A DNA stretch of 64,000 nucleotides from Charina bottae (taxonomy: Eukaryota; Chordata; Lepidosauria; Squamata; Charinaidae). Below are positions 56,256 through 64,000 of this stretch, piece after piece. Below the pieces are notes generated by a model, which was given only the letters and a program-made list of their open reading frames with translations, had not been told where the DNA came from and made no database searches. Within the stretch, counting starts at the first letter, position 1. Each line of letters starts with the position of its first letter. Both the position numbers and the translations under genes were made by a program. The stretch spans positions 106,878,481 to 106,942,480 of the forward strand of contig JALMGJ010000002.1 in assembly GCA_023362775.1 (NCBI GenBank), read 5' to 3'.

Positions 56256-56710
56256 TTAATCTTCAAATCCCCATATAAGCTTTGCCCCTCCCGCATCTTG
56301 TAAATAGTCAGTTAATGGTTTCCACTCTTTAAGGAAATAATTATTTGGATTTTCTTTTAATAAACATGTCAGTTTATCATTCTCTGCCATATCCATCAAT
56401 TTTAACATCCAATCTTGTATTGTAGGCGATATCTGGTTTTTCCAATTTTGTGCAAAAATAAGTCTTGCTGCTGTAATCATGTATTGCATAATCCTTGTAA
56501 ATTGCTTCCCAGGTTGTCCATCAATTATTCCCAGTAAGAAAAATTCCGGTTTAAATGGAACTCGAATTTGTAATATATTTTGCATCAATGCATGTATTTG
56601 AGTCCAAAATTTCTTTGCAGTCTCACATGTCCACCACATATGGTAAAAAGACCCCTCTTTTTTTTTACATTTCCAACATAAGTTGGAGACATTTCCATAC
56701 ATTTTAGAAA
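56256..56710 (-). pseudogene. L1 ORF2p C-terminal segment (separated from its N-terminus)
   Basis: Reads from KMYGNVSNLCWKCKKKEG (duplicated target sequence) through the C-terminal Cys/His segment, IRVPF, then KPEFFLLGIIDGQPGK to the stop at 56256. The first 158 bp (56553-56710) duplicate 59992-60149. Before the insertion it was continuous with the frame at 59992-63456, giving an ORF2 of about 1253 codons, normal for L1. As it stands it is cut off by the inserted LINE. Confidence 0.9.
56553..56710. repeat. 158-bp target-site duplication, copy 1
   Basis: Identical by eye to 59992-60149. It spans the L1 ORF2 C-terminal Cys-rich region and flanks the inserted LINE. Confidence 0.92.
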
Positions 56711-59700
56711 CAAGCAAGCAACAACTTTATTGATTAGTCTTACGACCATATCAAAGATAAAATAAGATAACAAGAATACAATACAATTCAATTTAACTGA
56801 TAAAATTGATAAAAATACACCAAAATAGGAAATAAGATAATTGAATAACCTGAAATAATAATAAATACAATACATGTATATCTAATCAGAATTCAAATGA
56901 GTTCATCACCCCTACATGGCACTCCAATCTTTTCCATATAATGGGCTCTCTGGTGAACTGCCTTGTCTACAAACTTGGCAGTCCTATTCACAATAAAAGT
57001 ATTTGAGCCCGAAAGAAAATAAGATAATCTGTGATTAGAATCCCAGTGTGCTGTTCTTTCTAACAAAGGAGACAGGAATTTAATCCTAAGTGAATCATAT
57101 AATTTGCAGTCGAACAAAACATGGGCAATATCTTCTATGGCTGGGTCCCCACATACACAAGTCCTCTCATCATATGGCAAATGATGAAAACGTCCATATT
57201 TAACCATAGAGTCCAACAATTCAAACCTAGCCCTGGAATAGGCCCTTCTCAGATTTTGTGTTAGACTCATCGACAGGTATTTTTCAAATTTAAAAATAGT
57301 TTTATTCTTAGCTAACCATTTTAATGAACCATTTTTTGCCAATGTCTCCATGTCCAATTGGGCACTGATATCCAGGGCTCGCTGTTTAAAAATATCTTTT
57401 GCCTGCGGTGCAGTTATGAGTACCTGTTGAATGGAAAATCCATATTGTGTAATAACTTTAGTGAGATGTTTTAACCAGGATGTGGTAAAATCCAAACTCA
57501 TTTGTTCAAGTAGGCATAATTTGGGAAGCCTATCATGGTCCATTGAATGGACCTTCTGCCAGTAAGAAAAGACCTTTGATACTGTCTGGCTATGTATAGA
57601 GTGGATACCTGTTTCTGCTCTAATTGCGGGTGCTGACGTATTTTTATCAACTCCCAGTATACTTCTTAAAAAGCGGGTTTGAACATATTCAAGTGCAGCA
57701 GAATTTGTAAGACCCCACACTTCCGCACCATAAGTCAACATTGGGACAATTTTTGCTCTAAATACTTTCAGAATAGGGGTCAAAGTGCCGGGATATTTAT
57801 AATTATACAGTTTAGATAGCCTTTTGGCACAGACCTCAGCCCTCCCTGCGGTCCTTCTGAAATGATTGTCCCAGGCTCCAGTATCAGTAAAAACCACTCC
57901 TAGGTAAGTGAAAGAATTCACTTGTTCTATAGGCTCCCCATTTATTTGCCATTTATATTTCATCCTTTTTCTTTTACCAAAAACCATCACTTTAGATTTA
58001 GACTTATTTATAGTTAAAGAGTTATGAACACAATAGACATTCAACTTTTTCAGGAGTCTTCTCAGGCCAACTTGTGAATGTGCCATCAAAATCATATCAT
58101 CTGCATATAATAGGACATTCACAAATATGCCATGAATTTTTAACATGTGAGTATCTACGGTACGCATAAACCCTGGAATATCATTAATATAAAGATTGAA
58201 GAGCATTGGAGCTAAGATACAACCCTGCCGGACACCTCTATGAGTAGGAATACTTTTGGTTAAAGAGCCATTTACACCAGTTCTTACTTTTAAATAAGTA
58301 TTTGAATAGAGGGCCTTTACCAGGAATAAAAGTCTGGGCTCCATATTTAAATTAATTAATTTCTTCCATAAAATGTTTCTATCTATGGAATCAAAAGCTG
58401 CGGTAAAATCTATAAAAGCAGCGAACACTTTTTTACCATTTGCCAATTGTTTTGAAATAAGATGATGTAATGTGAAACAATTATCTATTGTGGAGCGATC
58501 TGGTCTAAAACCAGTTTGTTCCTCTACAAGGAGGTTTGTCCTAATTACCCAGTCCTCTATTTTGCCCAAGAGGTGTTTGGCATACATTTTTGCAGCAATT
58601 CCTATAAGACTGATTGGTCTATAATTTTGTGGCTCAGTCCTATTTCCTTTTTTAAATATAGGGACAACAATTGCTACTTCCCATCCTACTGGAATGAATC
58701 CTGTGTTGTTTATATAAGAAAACAAACCTGCAAGTAATGGGGCCCACCAGTCAGTATGGGTTTTAAAAAGTTCTGGTGGTAAAAAGTCCTCTCCTGGAGC
58801 CTTGTTGGGTTTCAAGGAATGGATGATAGATTTGACTTCTGCCACTGACACTGAGGGCCAAAGAGGGAGGTTTTCAAAATAAGTAGGATCAATTATACTT
58901 TCCTGCAAGGGTCTTTGGTTTGACTCAGTAAATAAACTTGTATAGAAATCCTCCCAGACTGAGGCAGGTATAGGAATGTCAAGTTGAAAATTGCGTTCCT
59001 TCAATAAACCCGAGACGGAATTCCAAAAAAATATTGAATTAGTTCCTTTTGCTGATAATTCCAAGTCTGCCCATATTTTAGCTGTATAAAGAGCTTTTTT
59101 GGACACAATAAGTTTCTTATATTCCCGCCTGATTTGTAGCATTTTGGATTGATTTTTTATACTAGGATAACTCTGGGCCATACGCATTGCTGCCCTTAAA
59201 TGTTTCCTAGTATGTAGACAATCAGAATCAAACCAGTTCATACTGTTTTGAGAATGATTTCTAGCAGGAACTTTATCTATCAAAAATTTCCTCAACGAGC
59301 TAGACAAAAGAGCATATTGTGTCAAGATCTTGTCTGGGCATTGAAAAGGAGTTGAAATAGAATTTCTCCAAGACTGAACCTGCTCTGAGTTTAGATAGGT
59401 TGTTATTGCCTTTGTATCTACCTTGTGCCACCTAAGTCTTCTGTTTTGCCTAATTTCAATATTGGCTAGTAACCTCTTATCATAAGTCATAAATGATCTA
59501 ATATCTGATCTGGCTGCAAAATAAACTGTAATCGGCTGATGATCGCTGTCTTCTCTCACATGGGCTTGAATATCTGAAAATAACCCAGACTTATTTCGAG
59601 AAACACAAATATAATCTAGGACACTACTAGAGTTTCCTGTATGAAATGTAAACGGATATATAAAATCAGATTCTTTGCCTCCTAAAATATGAAGGTTACA

Positions 59701-59991
59701 TTTATAAATTAGTGAGACCAACTGAGAACCCGCCATGTTCCTTTTGGAATCTCTAGAATGCCAGGGTGGGTTGTTAATAAGGTAGTCCTCAGGAATAACA
59801 CCCAGTCGTACAAAATCAAATAAAGAAGCCCCCACTCTGGCATTAAAATCTCCCGCTAAAATTACAATAGCATTGGGGTAATTAAGGTTTATCTTCAACA
59901 GTAAATTTTCTAAATTTACCCAAATGTTGGGAGAAAAGTATGGAGATGAATATGGTGGCAGATAAATGTTCACTAGTACTACTACAACTAC
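56711..59991 (-). mobile_element. 5'-truncated APE-type LINE (possibly Vingi/I-like)
   Basis: A 3281-bp insertion in L1 ORF2, same strand, with a perfect 158-bp TSD. It begins within the endonuclease and ends, after a 182-bp 3'UTR, with caataaagttgttgcttg-cttg instead of a poly(A) tail. It differs from L1 and BovB in RT sequence and 3' end. The absence of an RNase H domain and the type of C-terminal region fit Vingi or a related I/CR1-type clade, but the clade is a guess. Confidence 0.88.
56893..59991 (-). CDS. APE endonuclease-RT of the inserted LINE (N-terminus missing), in frame with L1 ORF2
   Basis: 1032 open codons. Positions counted from the insertion: GDFNARVG (47-54) and SDHQPI (149-154) are the middle and last catalytic blocks of an APE endonuclease whose first part is missing. 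RT: NKAPGEDFLPPELF (396-409), AAFIDFTAAFDSIDR (523-537), HRGVRQGCILAPMLFNLY, YADD (629-632), TYGAEVWGL in the thumb/connection region. Near the C-terminus is a Cys/His cluster (CVCGDPAIEDIAHVLFDC). Because it joins 1155 upstream L1 codons in the same frame, the genome holds one 2187-codon ORF (63456 to 56893). The LINE's own start and any ORF1 are gone, so it could act only if expressed as the chimera. No nonsense mutation has accumulated, so the insertion is recent. Confidence 0.85.
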   Translation of the reverse strand, partial: VVVVVLVNIYLPPYSSPYFSPNIWVNLENLLLKINLNYPNAIVILAGDFNARVGASLFDFVRLGVIPEDYLINNPPWHSRDSKRNMAGSQLVSLIYKCNLHILGGKESDFIYPFTFHTGNSSSVLDYICVSRNKSGLFSDIQAHVREDSDHQPITVYFAARSDIRSFMTYDKRLLANIEIRQNRRLRWHKVDTKAITTYLNSEQVQSWRNSISTPFQCPDKILTQYALLSSSLRKFLIDKVPARNHSQNSMNWFDSDCLHTRKHLRAAMRMAQSYPSIKNQSKMLQIRREYKKLIVSKKALYTAKIWADLELSAKGTNSIFFWNSVSGLLKERNFQLDIPIPASVWEDFYTSLFTESNQRPLQESIIDPTYFENLPLWPSVSVAEVKSIIHSLKPNKAPGEDFLPPELFKTHTDWWAPLLAGLFSYINNTGFIPVGWEVAIVVPIFKKGNRTEPQNYRPISLIGIAAKMYAKHLLGKIEDWVIRTNLLVEEQTGFRPDRSTIDNCFTLHHLISKQLANGKKVFAAFIDFTAAFDSIDRNILWKKLINLNMEPRLLFLVKALYSNTYLKVRTGVNGSLTKSIPTHRGVRQGCILAPMLFNLYINDIPGFMRTVDTHMLKIHGIFVNVLLYADDMILMAHSQVGLRRLLKKLNVYCVHNSLTINKSKSKVMVFGKRKRMKYKWQINGEPIEQVNSFTYLGVVFTDTGAWDNHFRRTAGRAEVCAKRLSKLYNYKYPGTLTPILKVFRAKIVPMLTYGAEVWGLTNSAALEYVQTRFLRSILGVDKNTSAPAIRAETGIHSIHSQTVSKVFSYWQKVHSMDHDRLPKLCLLEQMSLDFTTSWLKHLTKVITQYGFSIQQVLITAPQAKDIFKQRALDISAQLDMETLAKNGSLKWLAKNKTIFKFEKYLSMSLTQNLRRAYSRARFELLDSMVKYGRFHHLPYDERTCVCGDPAIEDIAHVLFDCKLYDSLRIKFLSPLLERTAHWDSNHRLSYFLSGSNTFIVNRTAKFVDKAVHQRAHYMEKIGVPCRGDELI

Positions 59992-60149
59992 AAATGGAAC
60001 TCGAATTTGTAATATATTTTGCATCAATGCATGTATTTGAGTCCAAAATTTCTTTGCAGTCTCACATGTCCACCACATATGGTAAAAAGACCCCTCTTTT
60101 TTTTTACATTTCCAACATAAGTTGGAGACATTTCCATACATTTTAGAAA
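59992..60149. repeat. 158-bp target-site duplication, copy 2
   Basis: Identical to 56553-56710. Upstream flank of the inserted LINE on the coding (minus) strand. Confidence 0.92.
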
Positions 60150-63100
60150 GTTTTTGTGGGGTCATATACCATCTGTACATCATCTTATAAAAGTTTTCTT
60201 TTAAATTATAACACAAAGTAAATTTTAACCCTTTGGTCCACATATCTTCCCATTGTTGCATTTGAATATTATGGCCAATATTTTTAGCCCATTTAATCAT
60301 ACAGTCTTTAACTTGTTCCTCTACCATTTCACCTTTTAACAATAATTTATACATTTTTGCAATTAGATGATCATCTGTCTCACATAGTTGTATCTCAAAT
60401 TCCGATTTGGTTTGTTCAAATTCAAGGTCTTTCTTATCTAATTTAAATTTCTCTACGAGCTGCATATATGAAAGCCATTGAAAACTGTATCCCTCTGATA
60501 CCAATTCTTCTATTGATTTAATTATATATTGTCCTTGTTCTTTCTTTAAAAAGTCTTTGTAGGTTAACCATTTATCTTTATTTCTTACTTCTGTTCTGTA
60601 GAATGCTTCTTGTGTAGAAATCCATAAGGGTCTTTTATAACATAAGATTAATTTATATTTATTCCAGATTCTTAACAAGGATCTTCTAATATAATGGTTT
60701 TTAAAGTCCACATTAACTTTAACTTTATCGTACCACAAATATCCATGCCATCCATATCTTAATTCATGTCCTTCCAAATTCAATAATTTTTCATTTTTCA
60801 AAACTATCCATTCTTTAATCCAAACCAAGCAACAAGCAGCATAATATAATTTCAAATCCGGTAGACCTAGTCCTCCTCTTTCTTTAGAGTCTTGCAAGAC
60901 TTTATATTTTACTCTTGGTTTTTTCCCTTGCCAAATAAACTTAGAAATATCTCGCTGCCATTGTTTAAAAGGTTCTTCTGATGCCAATATAGGTAGTGTT
61001 TGAAAAAGATATAAAATTCTTGGCAAAACATTCATTTTAATTGCTGAAATTCTACCTAATAATGATAATTGCAGTTTTTCCCAATGTTCCAAATCTTTTT
61101 TAATATCCATCCAAAGTGGAATATAATTATTCTTAAACAACTTAACATTTTTAGTTGTTAAATATACTCCCAAATATTTTACTTTTTCTTCCATTGAATA
61201 TCCTGTTATTTCTTTCAATTTCTCTTGTTGGTGGTAATCCATATTTTTGGTCAAAACTTTTGTCTTCTGTAAATTCACTTTGAACCCTGCTAGCGACCCA
61301 AAGTCTTTTAGTTTCTGTATTAATATTTCAATTCCTTCTAGTGGATTCTCCAAAGTAATGACTAGGTCGTCAGCAAATGCTCTTAGTTTATAAACTTCTT
61401 TTTTAACTTTAATACCATGGATACCATCATCTTGTCTAATATCTCTAAGTAAAACCTCTAATACCAATATAAACAAAAGTGGAGATAATGGACAACCTTG
61501 TCTAGTACCTTTTTGTATTTCACATGGCTTACTAAATTCTCCATTAACAATTATTTTGGCAAATTGTGGAGTATATATTGATTTAATCCATTTTATAAAA
61601 TTTCCTCCAAAATTCATATTTTCCAAAACTTTGAACATAAAAGGCCAATTTAAGTTGTCAAAGGCTTTTTCAGCATCAATAAATATCAAGGCAGCTTGTT
61701 TATCATAGTGTTGATCCAAATATTCAATTACGTCTACTATGTTTCGGACATTGTCATGAATTTGTCTTTTGGGTAGAAAACCAGTTTGGTCTTGATGAAT
61801 AAAATCCTTAAGTATATTCTTCATTCTTTCTGCTAATATCGTTGTAAATATCTTATAGTCATTATTCAATAAAGATATTGGTCTGTAATTTTTAGTTAAT
61901 GTTAAATCCTGTTGTTCTTTGGGTATCAATGTTATATGTGCTTCTTTCCAAGTTTCAGGCATAATTCCTGTTTCCAAAATAGAATTCATAGTCTTCTGCA
62001 AAGGTAGACATAAATCCTCTTCAAAACATTTATAGTAGGCTGCTGACAATCCATCCGGTCCAGGAGCTTTTCCACTACTAATTTTCTTAAAAGCTTTTAT
62101 CAATTCTTCTTTTGTTATAACATTATTTAATATCAATCTTTGTTGGTCATTAAGAACAGTTAGTTTTTGTTTATTCAAATATTCTTCAATCTCATCCAAG
62201 TTGACATCTTGTTTTTTATATAATTTAGAATAATAGTCATGAAAGGTTTTTTGAATGTCCATATTATTCAAAAGAGTTTTTCCTTCATGTTGAATATTAG
62301 TAATCAAATTCTTTTGTCTTTGTTTCCTCAATTTATAAGCCAGCCATCTACCTGGTTTATTTGCATATTCAAAATATTTTTGTTTTGTAAATTTCATTTG
62401 AGTCTCTATCTCTTGAGTTAATATCATTGATATTTGCTTTTGTAGAAATTTAATTTGAGTGAGCAAAGTGTCATCCATTGGTTTATCTCTCAAATCTAAC
62501 TCTTTACTTTTAATTTCATCTAAAATCAATTGAATTCTTTTTTGTTTTTTCTTCCTCATTTGAGCATTGTATTGAATAAAATAACCCCTCATATATGCTT
62601 TACTGGCTTCCCATACAGTTTGAATATTAGTCCCTTTGTTCAAATTAAATTGAAAATATTCTCTTAATTTTTTTTTGCATACATCAACTACATCATTATT
62701 CCGTAGTAGTGACTCATTCAATCTCCATCTAAATACATTCCGTTTCCCTTTAAGAGTCAACATTACTGGATTATGATCTGATAAAGTCTTAGGTAATATA
62801 TCAACTTTGTTAATATCCATCATCAAATTTTTAGATATCAAAATCATATCTATTCTAGAATGTGATTTAAATCTCTCTGAATAATATGTAAATTCTCTGG
62901 AAGTCCCATTCATACATCTCCAAATGTCTTGTAAATCCAACATCTCTTTCAAGTCGAAAAATGTTTGTGGCAATTTTCCCTGTGTTTGCTTCACTTCTTT
63001 TTGTGACTGTCTATCCAATCTGGGGTAAATTACCCCATTCCAATCCCCCATGAAACACCAATTGTCATAAGTTAAGTCCAAAAGTTTATCCATCAGGTTT

Positions 63101-63456
63101 TTATAAAATACTCCTTTATCCATATTCGGTGCATAAAGTCCAACTATCAGTGTTTTAGTTCCTTGTATGTTAATTTCTACTACAATGTATCGACCCTCTT
63201 CATCAGCTAATATCAATTTTGGGTTTAACTTTGGTTGTACATATAAGACTACCCCTTTAGTTTTTTTATATCCAGCCGAAATAAATTCTTCTCCAAGCTG
63301 TTTTTGAATCAAATATTTAGTATCTTTTTTACAAATATGAGTCTCTTGTAAACAACTTATGTCCAATTTCTGTTTTTTCAAAAAATGAAATATCTTTCTT
63401 CTTTTTTGTGGAGCATTGGCTCCATTAATATTCCATGTCAGATATTTAAGTTCCAT
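59992..63456 (-). CDS. L1 ORF2p, first 1155 codons (open)
   Basis: Starts at ATG 63456, 14 nt after the ORF1 stop. APE endonuclease: LTWNING (6-12), QETH (37-40), GDWNG (137-141), SRIDMI (200-205), SDHNP (226-230), all catalytic residues present. RT: GKAPGPDGLSAAYY (462-475), IFIDAEKAFD (591-600), RQGCPLSPLLF (652-662), FADD (694-697). The C-terminal C-x2-C-x8-H-x4-C cluster is at about 1114-1131. ORF2p nicks the target and reverse transcribes the L1 RNA in the nucleus. No premature stop. It is fused in frame to the inserted LINE at codon 1156 instead of its own last 98 residues. The frame was intact before that event, so this L1 was probably active recently. Confidence 0.93.
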
Positions 63457-63470
63457 TGGTGTTTTATTCT

Positions 63471-64000
63471 TTAAAATCCCTTTGTTAAGTCCACACCTGT
63501 AGCTCCTTTCTCAGATAGATCTTCAATCTTCTCTTTGTCTTTCGATGTTTCTCCTCCTTTTGTCAATTCTCCTTCTGGTAAACCCATTTCTTTCTTGTAT
63601 TTCTCTAAAAAAGCTTTTGCTTTTAAAATGGAAGTTATTTTGAATCTCTGTCCTTTAAACTCAAACGATACGCCTTCCAATTTTTCCCATCTAAATGAAA
63701 TACTATGTTGCCTTAATTTGTCTGTAAGGAAAGAATAGTCTTTTCTTTTCCTAATTATTCTCAAGGGAATTTCTTTTAATACAATTATTTCCTTCCCTTC
63801 TATATTTAATCTAGTATTATAATGCTTCCTTAAGATTTGCTCTTTTGTCACTTTTCTTACGAAATATATCAATATGTCTCTAGGGACTTTTCTTTCCTTA
63901 GCATAACGTGAGTTTACTCTGAATATCTTGTCTATCTCCAAATCTAAATCTTGTTCTCTTGTCTCCAAAAATTTAGCTAATTCAAAAGTCATCCTTTCTC
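63471..64000 (-). CDS. L1 ORF1p, C-terminal part (runs off the window)
   Basis: Open from the window edge to the stop at 63471-63473. It covers the end of the RRM region (DKIFRVNSRYAKERKVPRDI) and the C-terminal domain (SFRWEKLEGVSFEFKGQR), followed by a charged tail. It aligns with residues of about 140 onward of the ORF1 at 13057 and has Val-Leu-Lys where that copy has its TAG. The coiled coil and start lie outside the window. Confidence 0.9.
   Translation of the reverse strand, partial: ERMTFELAKFLETREQDLDLEIDKIFRVNSRYAKERKVPRDILIYFVRKVTKEQILRKHYNTRLNIEGKEIIVLKEIPLRIIRKRKDYSFLTDKLRQHSISFRWEKLEGVSFEFKGQRFKITSILKAKAFLEKYKKEMGLPEGELTKGGETSKDKEKIEDLSEKGATGVDLTKGF

Larger units (their letters stand above)
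55989..64000 (-). mobile_element. Young L1 LINE with both ORFs open, split by another LINE
   Basis: Minus-strand L1, from its poly(A) (T run 55989-55998) through the 3'UTR, ORF2 and ORF1 to the window edge. Outside the inserted LINE at 56711-59991 no stop or frameshift was found in either ORF. It is inserted into BovB; its second TSD copy would lie beyond the window. Confidence 0.93.

Overview
The window looks like repeat-rich, gene-free (intergenic or deep intronic) DNA from a squamate reptile. I find no exon, rRNA or genuine tRNA gene of the host. The case for a squamate is the combination of repeats: four Sauria-type SINEs with a tRNA-like head and an ACCTTT-type tail, BovB-type RTE LINEs of several ages, long L1 elements, abundant Penelope-like elements (PLEs), hAT transposons and expanded tetra- and hexanucleotide arrays in an AT-rich background. 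The species cannot be named from this.

Layout. 1-5.5 kb: mostly unique DNA with a tiny PLE insertion, a tRNA-SINE head and a GGAA/GGGA array. 5.5-9.7 kb: a PLE cluster (family 1 with inverted flanking arms, a 95-bp family 1 fragment, a family 2 palindrome, a family 2 endonuclease fragment) mixed with copy A of an unrecognised short-ORF retroposon and a Sauria SINE. 11.2-18.8 kb: an old BovB copy split by a full-length but dead L1 (18-bp target-site duplication, TSD). 18.8-30 kb: sparse SINEs, a hAT MITE and microsatellites. 30.3-32.1 kb: an RTE remnant split by a LINE with a twin-priming inversion. 33.7-37.1 kb: a second family 1 PLE and more SINEs. 37.6-39.4 kb: a CpG-rich hAT-type transposon that carries a large palindrome and a CCAAT/GC-box array. 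39.4-52.2 kb: mostly unique sequence with a family 3 PLE and two young BovB 3' ends. 52.2-64 kb: short-ORF copies B (-) and C (+) head to head, then a nest in which BovB is interrupted by an open, young L1 (-), itself interrupted by a 5'-truncated non-L1 LINE (possibly Vingi/I-like). The last insertion happens to be in frame, giving one 2187-codon reading frame, and is flanked by a perfect 158-bp TSD.

The strongest observations are: (1) a three-copy family of an undescribed roughly 1-kb element with a conserved ORF of about 154 codons and an L1-like 3' end; (2) hammerhead-ribozyme-like motifs in all three PLE families; (3) the in-frame L1/LINE chimera with its 158-bp TSD; (4) the CpG-rich hAT element. 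All assignments come from reading the sequence and the translations. No database search was possible.
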